Positions 1 to 7,642 of a stretch of DNA of 10,086 nucleotides are shown here, one piece after another. The notes under the pieces were generated by a model that worked only from the letters and a program-made list of their open reading frames with translations, was not told the origin of the DNA and searched no databases. The DNA comes from Phocaeicola_A sp964514145 (GTDB taxonomy: Bacteria > Bacteroidota > Bacteroidia > Bacteroidales > Bacteroidaceae): the NCBI GenBank assembly GCA_964514145.1, contig CAZEPM010000067.1, positions 1-10,086 of the forward strand. Reading direction: 5' to 3'. Position numbers and translations under genes: made by a program. Position 1 is the stretch's first letter; every line of letters begins with the position of its first letter.

Positions 1-30
1 AAAATATTTATATTGTTTTTCCTAAATCCA

Positions 31-60
31 TCTGAAATCTGGCGACTTTGCCTATCTTTG
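31..60 (+). promoter_or_regulatory. Candidate Bacteroidetes-type promoter of the four-gene operon
   Basis: The octamer TATCTTTG at 53-60 fits the Bacteroidetes -7 consensus TAnnTTTG. About 18 bp upstream, TCTG at 31-34 is one mismatch from the -33 box TTTG. Transcription would start near 66-68, giving a short 5' leader of roughly 25-33 nt before gene 1. No other promoter of this quality was seen ahead of the downstream plus-strand genes, which fits a single transcript. The consensus is established knowledge; the assignment is inference. Confidence 0.55.
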
Positions 61-90
61 TCTATATCTTAATCTTAAAATTTATACGCC

Positions 91-2604
91 ATGTCTGGAA
101 TGAAATATCGTTTACTTATTTGTTTGTGTTGTCATCTGGGCTATGTTGTAGCGAAAGCCGAGACCTTTACTTCTTTGCGCGGTGATACGTTGCGATATGA
201 TGGACAATGTGTCATATTGGATGAATCTAATTTTTATGTGGATTCTGCGATCAGTGATGAAGATATTTCGAGTCCGTATGTTTTTAAGTCTTTCAATGAA
301 GCGGCTGCTCATGTGAAAGATGGATGTGCAGAAAAGCCTATGAGTATCTATATGGCTCCCGGTGTTTATTGGGTTGATAATCCGGATGATCCTGAGATTC
401 GCCGGCCTTTGCATGGGACGACGCCGTATGGGTTGAGCATGAAGTGTCATTACTTGCGTATCATAGGTATTACGGGAAGTCCGGAAGATGTTGTGCTGGC
501 CTGTAACCGTGGACAGACGCAAGGAGCTGATGGTAATTTTACGATGTTGCATCTCATCGGAGACGACGTGTCGGTATCGTCTGTCACATTTGGGAATTAT
601 TGTAATGTTGATTTGATCTATCCGCGCGACACTACGCTTAATCGATTGAAACGCATGGATGCTATTGTACAGGCACAGCTGGTTCATTGTCAGGGTGACC
701 GTTATTTCTTGGATAATTGCCGTTTCATCAGTCGGCTGAATTTATGTCCCTTTACTGGTGCTCGAAGGACGTTGTTTCGGAAATGTTATTTTGAATGTAC
801 GGATGATGCCTTGTGCGGAACCGGTGTCTATGTGGATTGTGATTTCACCTTCTTCAGTTCGAAACCATTTTATTCAACTTCAACTACCGGCGCTGTGTTT
901 TTGGGCTGTCGCATAAACTGTCTCACACAAGGTCAGCAGTATCTTACAAAAGCAAATAACGCTCCCGTAACGTTGATAGATACGGATTTCAGCTGTAGTG
1001 ATGACAGTCTGTATTTGTCTTGGTCACAATCTCCAGCAGACAATGTACGTTGTTATCAACATAATGTCACTTTGAATGGACGTTCCTGTTTGATCTCCTC
1101 CCGCAAGCCGGAAACAACGGTCGATATGCAAGGAAAGTCTGTGCTTAATGCTTATATTCTGTCAGAATCACCTAAGATATATAATATTTATAATTTAGTA
1201 TCCGGTGATGATGCGTGGGATCCTTTGGGACAATGTCAGGATGTGGAATTACGGTCACGATCATCTGATTATATGAAACTTCCGATTTTGTTGACCGTGT
1301 CGCCCAATCAGGTGGAAATCGAACGTGAGGTGAGTGAGGCTGTTTTGCATGCTGACTGGCGCCGGTTTGGAGACTATCCGGCTGTGGTAGACTCGCTGAC
1401 GTGGGCTGTTCAGGATGAGCAAGATTCCATAGTCAAATTATATCCTTCAGCCGATGGACGTTCTTGCAGGGTTGTTCCTGTTATTGATGGAGATAGCTTG
1501 CGTAAGGTCGTGGTAGAGGCACATGCCGCATCGGGTTTGCAAGCTGCTTCGGTTGTACTTGTGAAACCAAAAACTTTACCTTCACCCCATTTCATAGAGT
1601 TCCCGGAAATAGAAATAGGTAAAGGAAAGGTCGTGGTCGACTATACTATTGACATTGGAGCGAGACGTGATGAGTCTGTTGTTACGTGGTATCGTTGTGC
1701 AGATGCATCCGGTAGTTCCCCCATTCCGATAGCTGTATCTCGCCAAAGTGAACCGCTAAGAGAATATTTATTGACGGTGGGTGATATAGGTTGGTATATA
1801 ATGGCAAAGGTTGAGCCAAAACACATTCGGTCGCTGACCGGAGAGTCTGTGAGCATAACAACCACACGCGTTATAACCTCGGAAGATATTGTTGGTCGGG
1901 AAGCCATAGAGACTGATTTTAGTCATTTTCCTACAGATGTGCAAAAACAGATTATACCCGGTTTTTGGACGGTGGATGCTTATAAACCGTTAGACACACA
2001 AGAATATCAGTGGGAACCTATAGCCGATGGTGCATGGATTTATGCTCGCGGAACGAATGGGGCGTCTTTGCACGAAGGATTACTTCAGGGGAAAAGGGGT
2101 GCCCGTTTGTTGTATACTCCGGTGACAGATAGTATAAAAAATATGTCATTGAGCTTAGTTGTTGACCCGGCAAAAACTGCCGGACAAGGCTTTGGAAGTG
2201 CTACCGGACAATATATGGACATCGGTATTCACATGGATACGCAGCATCTGACCGGCTATGCGTTACGGATTGTCCGAACGGCTATACATGACAAGGCTGT
2301 ATCTTTCATGCTGGTGCGTTATGAGAATGGTCATGTTGAGCCTTTGACAAGTGCTGTTGTCTCTTCTTGTTACCGAACTACCTGTATGATTCATCTCTGG
2401 ACTGAAAATGGCCGACTGCGGGCTCATGCAGAGACCTCTGCTCCTGATCAATTTGATAAACGGTCAGGTGTGAAAGAAGAAGTCGATTTAGATATTTTGC
2501 TCCCCTCCGGATACAATCAATCGGGTGGTGTAATGATCCAGCATACGGGCTCGACAGGGGACAGTGCGACACAAGTACGTTTTCTGAAAGTCGATTGGTT
2601 ATAA
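91..2604 (+). CDS. Secreted pectin-methylesterase-like beta-helix protein with altered active site
   Basis: An 837-residue exported protein. Residues 1-23 form a signal peptide (MKYR, hydrophobic core, cleavage near AKA|ET). ATG at 100 (Met4) is an equally good start. Residues about 60-370 are a right-handed beta-helix related to pectin methylesterases (CE8): residues 194-251 carry the family pattern Q-A..GDR..F.NC.F, then FRKCYFE and D..xG.G. Asp239 aligns with the nucleophile Asp of the plant/Erwinia VDFIFG motif. The usual Gln-Asp pair (QDTL) aligns with Leu-Asn, and no LGRPW arginine motif is evident, so normal pectin demethylation is doubtful. Residues about 395-595 look like two Ig-like beta domains. 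Residues about 605-837 resemble a jelly-roll/LamG-like carbohydrate-binding module. It is first in an operon with a sensor kinase and regulator, 17 nt before the kinase gene. It may bind or modify a glycan; a catalytic role is unproven. Confidence 0.8.
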   Translation: MSGMKYRLLICLCCHLGYVVAKAETFTSLRGDTLRYDGQCVILDESNFYVDSAISDEDISSPYVFKSFNEAAAHVKDGCAEKPMSIYMAPGVYWVDNPDDPEIRRPLHGTTPYGLSMKCHYLRIIGITGSPEDVVLACNRGQTQGADGNFTMLHLIGDDVSVSSVTFGNYCNVDLIYPRDTTLNRLKRMDAIVQAQLVHCQGDRYFLDNCRFISRLNLCPFTGARRTLFRKCYFECTDDALCGTGVYVDCDFTFFSSKPFYSTSTTGAVFLGCRINCLTQGQQYLTKANNAPVTLIDTDFSCSDDSLYLSWSQSPADNVRCYQHNVTLNGRSCLISSRKPETTVDMQGKSVLNAYILSESPKIYNIYNLVSGDDAWDPLGQCQDVELRSRSSDYMKLPILLTVSPNQVEIEREVSEAVLHADWRRFGDYPAVVDSLTWAVQDEQDSIVKLYPSADGRSCRVVPVIDGDSLRKVVVEAHAASGLQAASVVLVKPKTLPSPHFIEFPEIEIGKGKVVVDYTIDIGARRDESVVTWYRCADASGSSPIPIAVSRQSEPLREYLLTVGDIGWYIMAKVEPKHIRSLTGESVSITTTRVITSEDIVGREAIETDFSHFPTDVQKQIIPGFWTVDAYKPLDTQEYQWEPIADGAWIYARGTNGASLHEGLLQGKRGARLLYTPVTDSIKNMSLSLVVDPAKTAGQGFGSATGQYMDIGIHMDTQHLTGYALRIVRTAIHDKAVSFMLVRYENGHVEPLTSAVVSSCYRTTCMIHLWTENGRLRAHAETSAPDQFDKRSGVKEEVDLDILLPSGYNQSGGVMIQHTGSTGDSATQVRFLKVDWL

Positions 2605-2621
2605 AGAAATATTCTCAAAAA

Positions 2622-5600
2622 ATGAAAAAGCTGTTGTATCTTATCTGTATGTGTTTGCTACTCGGATTTTTATTTATGAGCGGGCAGGCATGTAGCTATG
2701 TAGCTCATGGATATGATACAACGGTTGCAGACTCTTTGAATCTGTTATCTTATCAATCGCGATATAAAAATCTGGAACAATGCGAATATTATGCCAGACA
2801 AGCATTAGAACAAGCCGGTGAAGAAACTTTGGCAGCTGCGGTTGCCTGTAATAATCTGGCATTCTATTATTTCATGAAGATGGATTTTGATTCTTCCCGT
2901 AAGTATCTAATGTTGGTATATGAGTGTTGCAATAATGAACTGGAACGATTGGTTGCAGATGTCGGAATGATGAAAATATGCCAGTGTACGTCGGACAATA
3001 AGTCTTTTTATACCTATCGTCAACAGGCATTAAAGAGAATACGGCGTGTCAGTGAAGAATTTCAGACACTTAATAAGTCAGAACGTGAACGGTATCTATA
3101 TGCAAAATCAGAATATCATATCGTGTCCGGAATTTATTTTAATTATCTTCAACAATTTCCGCAAGCCCTAGAAGAAATGGATGCAGTGCAGGCTATGGAA
3201 ACGGATTTGGTCGCGGATACGGTTCAGACACTCTATTATTATTACATCAAAGGTTCGGGTGGAATGTGCAGAGGAAATGAACTTCGTGATATAACGCTTC
3301 AAGAATTCGACTGTTTAAGCAGATGTTTTGGTGAATCACAATATCATATTTATTTTAAATACAGTTGTTTACAAGCAATTGCTGAAATATTGATTCATCC
3401 TGAGAAGCGTAAGATTCTTTATGAAGAACGGGCTCAGATGTTGAAGGTAATCAATGTGGATAATCTTCCTGATTCCTTATTGCCAATGCAATTAGCCCGT
3501 CGTGCACTGGCATATTTCCGTCAATATGGTGATATTTATCAGACAGTCGCTTCTTATTGCACGATTGGCTCTTGTTTAATTGCACGAACACATTATGAGG
3601 AAGCTATCGATTCATTACAGAGAGCACTCGACTGTGTCAACCATCATCATGCGTTATATTATACTTGTCATGACCCAGAGCATCGTTTGCAGACATATGT
3701 GTTGAATGACACTACAAATTTGGAACTTCAATGGATGAGTAGTGCGAACGTGCAAACCGTTCCTGAGTGGATTGCGGGGATACGCGAACAGTTAAGTATG
3801 GCTTATTCAGGTTTAGGTATGAAATCGGAATCTGATTATAATCGGAATATTTATTTGGATATTCTGGATATCACAAGGCAAGATAAGGAACTGGAAAGTC
3901 GTTACGAAACATTGCAGCATGAGCAGATGCAATTAAACCAATTCTTAGCGGTAACTATTACTATGCTGTTGATTCTCACAGTTTTGTTTGCTGCCTTAAA
4001 TTCTTGTTGGCGTAAGAATAATACGGTTCAGATTCAGAAACTGAAAAGAGCATTAGAATGGTGTCATCTGTTACCTAATAAATTGTCTGATAGTATTCTA
4101 GACAAAAATCAAATAACTGCCGAATTTCTGGCTACTATTCGTTCCGGTGAAAAACCGGTGAAGAATAAAGTCTATTCTAAAGATGAAGCCATATTACTAG
4201 AGGTTATTCAACCATATTTGGATTGGACAATAGAAAATGCACGCTACTTCCAAAGCTTAGATGAAAAACGTCTTTGTATCGAGAAGGAAAAATATATTTT
4301 AGAACAACATATCGCAGAGAATAAGCGTCAGAATATCGTTAAAAAGGCTTGTTTTTCCATTGTTCTTGGTATTGCTCCTTATATGGATAGAATCATTAAT
4401 GAACTTCATAAATTAGTTTCCATATATGACGACAAATACCTCGAATTGCGAAAGGCGAAATATCAGTATATTGAAGAATTGGTCACTCGCATTAATGAAT
4501 ACAATGATATCTTATCTTTATGGATAAAAGTGCGACAAGGGGAATTAAGTTTGAATATTCAGAATTTTGAGCTTGAAGAGTTATTTGCCATTTTGAGTAA
4601 GGGACGGAGAACATTTGAGAATAAAGGGTTAGATTTTGTTATCATTCCGACAAAAGCGGTGGTAAAAGCCGACAAAGCATTGACTCTTTTTATGATTAAT
4701 ACCTTAGCTGAAAATGCTCGCAAATATACTTCATCGGGAGGACGAGTGGAGATAAAAGCGTGTGAAGAAGATACTTATGTTGAGATTTCTGTTACCGACA
4801 CAGGACGTGGACTTTCATCGGACGATGTTGCGCATATTCTGGAAGATAAGGTCTATGATTCAGAGAAAATAGGCTTGCAAGGTGACGAAACAGACAAAGC
4901 ACTGAAACAAGAAAAAGGGAGCGGATTTGGGTTGATGAATTGTAAAGGCATTATTGAAAAATATCGTAAGACAAGTGATTTATTCAATGTCTGTCTCTTT
5001 GGCATACAAAGTCAGTTAGGCAAAGGAAGCCGTTTCTATTTTAGACTTCCTAAAGGAACCTTGCGCAGGACTTTGTTGCAGATGATTAGTGGACTGATTG
5101 TCCTTATGGGTTTGGTTTCTTGTCAGAAAAATGATGTTACTGAGCAGGTGGAGGTGACAGATGAGACCTTTTATTATGATGAAGCATTGGAACAAGCCTC
5201 TCGTCTTGCTGATTCCGTTTATTACTGCAACGTCTATCGTGAGCATCAACAAGCGTTATTGTATGCAGATTCAGCATTGTATTATTTAAATAGTCATGTC
5301 ACAGATTATTTGCAGATACAACATTTACCATTGATGAAACTAGTGGATGACGAGACTGTTGATATCGCAGAGCTGATATGGTGGAGAGAGAATATCAATA
5401 CCGATTACCATGTCGTACTTGACCTAAGAAATGAGGTTGCGGTGGCTTATTTGGCACTCAAGCAATGGGAAGCATATAAATATAATAATGCAATTTATAC
5501 CTCGCTCTATAAACTGTTGAGTTACGATAGTTCGCTGGAGCCTTATTGTAGAGATATAGAACGTTCGTCGATTAATAAAAAAGTTAGCATTGTTCTTTGT

Positions 5601-6899
5601 ATCTTTTTCGTTGTATTGTTTCTCTCCAGTTACTATGTATTGTATTTTCGAAGACGCACTTTATATCGTTTTCATTTAGAGCAAGTCTTAGAGATTAATA
5701 AACAACTGTCTGAATCATCGATGGAATCGACGAGGGATAATTCTGATCGAATAAAAATTCTGACGTCCGGTTTACAACATGCGTTTGAGGCTATGAATGA
5801 ATTGGTTGAACTCCAAGTATGGGGGGTCGGTATATGGCAGGAAAATGATAAAAAGATTACATTTTATAATTATCCACAGATACCGCTTTATGAAGGGTTG
5901 GATAGTGCGGTGAGACGCTGTCAAACAGAAGCTCACCAAGTATGCTCAGATCAGGGGAGAGTGTTATGCCTTCCACTCGAAGACGCATGGAACGAAGAGA
6001 CTAACCAGCCGGGAGTTTTCTTTTTACAAGGAAAAGATAATTTTACTCAGGAAGAAGTGTTACTGATAGAACTGGTTACACGCTATGTCAATACATGGGT
6101 TGTAAATAGTGTTGTGAAAATAAACCAAAGTTATCGCACGTTAGAGGCAGTAGGAGATGATAAATTCCGTGCACGACGCGAAGAGAATATGTTGCATGTC
6201 CAAAACATGGTACTCGATAATTGTCTGTCTACGATTAAACATGAAACCTTGTATTACCCGAATAAAATCAAGCAGATAATCATGTATTTACAAGAAGAAA
6301 TCTCTATGCCTGAAGAACGTGAATTGGTAAAAACAATGAATGAACTGATGAGTTATTATAAGAGTATATATACAATCTTAAGTTCGTGTGCTGCCAGACA
6401 ATTAGATGACATAACATTTCGCAGACAGACAATTGCAGTAAAAGATCTGGCAGATTATGCACAGAAATACATGCGACGTGTGAAAAAGAAGACTGCTTGC
6501 CAGATAGAATTGCAAGTCGATTTGTGCGACGGCCATGTAATAGGAGATAAGGTGTTGCTAGAGTATTTATTTGAAAATCTGATAAATGAAGCCATTTCAT
6601 ACGAAAAGGACGGATTGTTGATATTGCATATTATATCTGAAAAAGAGTTTATGCGATTTGAGCTTAAAGATACTCGCCGTCATTATTCGCAAGAGGAACT
6701 GGATAATTTGTTTAATCCGGATTTAAAACGTATGTATTCTACGACAAACGGTAAGTTGATGGGTAGTGAATATCTGATTTATAAACAAATTTTGCGTGAG
6801 CATGATGAATATACCGGACGGAGAGGCTGTAGAATGAATGCTGAGATGTTATCAGATGGTGGATTCGTTTTGTGGTTTACTATTCCATGTAAGAAATAA
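2622..6899 (+). CDS. Tandem fused membrane sensor histidine kinase with two TPR-sensor/kinase units
   Basis: A 1425-residue inner-membrane sensor. ATG at 2622 is preferred over the in-frame ATG at 2595 because it starts directly with a signal sequence (MKKLLYL...) and avoids overlapping gene 1. Unit 1: signal or N-terminal anchor 1-25, periplasmic TPR-like helices about 35-430, membrane helix 439-463, coiled linker, then kinase core about 571-811 with N-box Asn698, G1 box DTGRG (726-730) and G2 box GSGFG (766-770). The aligned phosphoacceptor position is Gly583. Unit 2: membrane segment about 818-834, periplasmic TPR-like helices about 850-985, membrane helix 988-1009, possible GAF-like domain about 1050-1165, then a DHp helix with IKHE (His1207) and a degenerate ATPase domain to the C-terminus. 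It probably passes phosphate to the regulator encoded 17 nt downstream. I recall Bacteroidales proteins labelled DUF5112/DUF5113 that may be relatives; this is unchecked. The signal sensed is unknown. Confidence 0.85.
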   Translation: MKKLLYLICMCLLLGFLFMSGQACSYVAHGYDTTVADSLNLLSYQSRYKNLEQCEYYARQALEQAGEETLAAAVACNNLAFYYFMKMDFDSSRKYLMLVYECCNNELERLVADVGMMKICQCTSDNKSFYTYRQQALKRIRRVSEEFQTLNKSERERYLYAKSEYHIVSGIYFNYLQQFPQALEEMDAVQAMETDLVADTVQTLYYYYIKGSGGMCRGNELRDITLQEFDCLSRCFGESQYHIYFKYSCLQAIAEILIHPEKRKILYEERAQMLKVINVDNLPDSLLPMQLARRALAYFRQYGDIYQTVASYCTIGSCLIARTHYEEAIDSLQRALDCVNHHHALYYTCHDPEHRLQTYVLNDTTNLELQWMSSANVQTVPEWIAGIREQLSMAYSGLGMKSESDYNRNIYLDILDITRQDKELESRYETLQHEQMQLNQFLAVTITMLLILTVLFAALNSCWRKNNTVQIQKLKRALEWCHLLPNKLSDSILDKNQITAEFLATIRSGEKPVKNKVYSKDEAILLEVIQPYLDWTIENARYFQSLDEKRLCIEKEKYILEQHIAENKRQNIVKKACFSIVLGIAPYMDRIINELHKLVSIYDDKYLELRKAKYQYIEELVTRINEYNDILSLWIKVRQGELSLNIQNFELEELFAILSKGRRTFENKGLDFVIIPTKAVVKADKALTLFMINTLAENARKYTSSGGRVEIKACEEDTYVEISVTDTGRGLSSDDVAHILEDKVYDSEKIGLQGDETDKALKQEKGSGFGLMNCKGIIEKYRKTSDLFNVCLFGIQSQLGKGSRFYFRLPKGTLRRTLLQMISGLIVLMGLVSCQKNDVTEQVEVTDETFYYDEALEQASRLADSVYYCNVYREHQQALLYADSALYYLNSHVTDYLQIQHLPLMKLVDDETVDIAELIWWRENINTDYHVVLDLRNEVAVAYLALKQWEAYKYNNAIYTSLYKLLSYDSSLEPYCRDIERSSINKKVSIVLCIFFVVLFLSSYYVLYFRRRTLYRFHLEQVLEINKQLSESSMESTRDNSDRIKILTSGLQHAFEAMNELVELQVWGVGIWQENDKKITFYNYPQIPLYEGLDSAVRRCQTEAHQVCSDQGRVLCLPLEDAWNEETNQPGVFFLQGKDNFTQEEVLLIELVTRYVNTWVVNSVVKINQSYRTLEAVGDDKFRARREENMLHVQNMVLDNCLSTIKHETLYYPNKIKQIIMYLQEEISMPEERELVKTMNELMSYYKSIYTILSSCAARQLDDITFRRQTIAVKDLADYAQKYMRRVKKKTACQIELQVDLCDGHVIGDKVLLEYLFENLINEAISYEKDGLLILHIISEKEFMRFELKDTRRHYSQEELDNLFNPDLKRMYSTTNGKLMGSEYLIYKQILREHDEYTGRRGCRMNAEMLSDGGFVLWFTIPCKK
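4332..5054 (+). other. Kinase core 1: intact ATP-binding motifs, phosphoacceptor His missing
   Basis: This is the DHp plus HATPase region of unit 1 within the 2622-6899 gene. The second DHp helix and the usual following strand are readable (YNDIL, then F-E-L-E-E-L). The ATPase part has an N-box ending E-N-A-R-K-Y-T, a G1 box DTGRG and a G2 box GSGFG. In helix 1 of the DHp, no histidine occurs in the stretch 46 or so residues before YNDIL where the H-box belongs; codon 4368-4370 encodes Gly there. The nearest His, in NELHKL, lies too far along the helix. Confidence 0.75.
5061..5123 (+). other. Internal lipoprotein-signal-like segment at the junction of the two kinase units
   Basis: Immediately after kinase core 1 comes an Arg-Arg-containing n-region, a hydrophobic stretch (MISGLIVLMG) and LVSC, which matches the lipobox pattern L-[VAST]-[GAS]-C. 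An in-frame ATG at 5082 starts the hydrophobic stretch. In the intact protein it would act as a membrane helix that returns the chain to the periplasm. It has the form of a signal peptide from a formerly separate gene. Whether any translation starts here, or any processing occurs, cannot be told from the sequence. Confidence 0.6.
6192..6884 (+). other. Kinase core 2: H-box present, ATP-binding motifs degenerate
   Basis: This is the DHp plus HATPase-like region of unit 2 in the 2622-6899 gene. The H-box is IKHETLYYP, with His1207 encoded at 6240-6242, about 44 residues before a second helix YKSIYTIL that aligns with YNDIL of core 1. The N-box reads NLINEA, with Glu at the aligned metal-binding Asn position. 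The G1 position reads DTRRH instead of D-x-G-x-G. The G2 region keeps at most one glycine (MGSEYLIYK). It is therefore likely to be phosphorylated without binding ATP itself. Confidence 0.7.
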
Positions 6900-6916
6900 T
6901 ATAAGTTTTAAAATGT

Positions 6917-7642
6917 ATGGAAACAAAATACAAAGTAATTATTGTAGAGGATGTAAAGTTAGAATTGAAAGGAACAGAAGAAATCTTCCGTACTGAGATA
7001 CCTGATGCCGAGATTATAGGGACTGCTATGACCGAACGTGAATTTTGGCCGCTAATAGCTAAGAATTTACCTGATATGGTTTTACTTGATCTTGGGCTTG
7101 GCGGATCTACTACGGTCGGTATAGATATTTGTCGAAAGATACGTCAACAATATCCTACGGTAAAGGTATTAATCTTTACGGGTGAGGTTTTGAATGAGAA
7201 ACTGTGGGTTGATGCGCTTGATGCAGGAGCGATTGGAATCGTATTAAAAATGGGGGAATTGCTTACTAAAACAGAGGTTAGAAGTGTGATGGAAGGTAAA
7301 CAATGGGTTTTTAATCAGCCAATTCTTGAAAAAATAGTGAATCGTTTTCGACAATCTGTGTTGAATGAAACTCGTCGCATGCAATCAATTATTGACTATG
7401 ATATTGATGAATATGACGAACGGCTTTTGCGACATTTGGCTTTGGGATATACTAAAGAAATGATTACCAATCTGAAAGGTATGCCATTTGGAGTGAAATC
7501 ATTGGAAAAACGACAGAATGATTTGGTTAATCGTTTATTTTTGCCAGACGAACGTGTTGGGGTTAATGCCATACGTTTGGTTGTGCGCGCTTTTGAATTA
7601 GGAATTCTTGATATTCAAAAACTGGAACCAGATGAAGAATGA
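6917..7642 (+). CDS. Response regulator, receiver plus divergent LuxR/NarL-type HTH
   Basis: A 241-residue cytoplasmic regulator, the likely phosphate acceptor of the tandem kinase 17 nt upstream. The receiver domain (about 5-125) has every key residue: acidic pair Glu11/Asp12, phosphoacceptor Asp58 in VLLDLGLGG, Thr88 in IFTGE and Lys111 in VLKMG. A linker of about 40 residues leads to a helical output domain (about 163-235). Its YDERLLRHLALGYTKEMI segment corresponds to the first helices of a LuxR HTH, and VKSLEKRQNDLVNRLF to the recognition helix and what follows. It departs from NarL/LuxR in the turn (NLKGMPFG replaces the usual short turn) and carries an extra C-terminal helix. The target promoter is unknown; autoregulation of this operon is possible. 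The last 11 nt overlap the next gene. Confidence 0.88.
   Translation: METKYKVIIVEDVKLELKGTEEIFRTEIPDAEIIGTAMTEREFWPLIAKNLPDMVLLDLGLGGSTTVGIDICRKIRQQYPTVKVLIFTGEVLNEKLWVDALDAGAIGIVLKMGELLTKTEVRSVMEGKQWVFNQPILEKIVNRFRQSVLNETRRMQSIIDYDIDEYDERLLRHLALGYTKEMITNLKGMPFGVKSLEKRQNDLVNRLFLPDERVGVNAIRLVVRAFELGILDIQKLEPDEE

Noticed and set aside
112..687. 191-codon open frame on the minus strand opposite the pectinesterase-like gene
   Set aside because: It is antisense to a well-supported gene and has a low-complexity, Ile/Arg-rich composition with no domain; a coding shadow.
2595..2621. Upstream in-frame ATG at 2595 as the start of the tandem kinase
   Set aside because: It would put nine mostly polar and charged residues before an otherwise standard MKKLLYL signal sequence and would overlap gene 1. 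ATG at 2622, preceded by an A-rich stretch, fits better.
5016..5252. Possible frameshift or assembly error joining two genes at the kinase-unit junction
   Set aside because: The frame is continuous across the junction, with kinase core 1 complete (ending at the normal FYFRLPKG strand) and the next segment in frame. A sequencing error cannot be excluded from one sequence, but nothing in it points to one.
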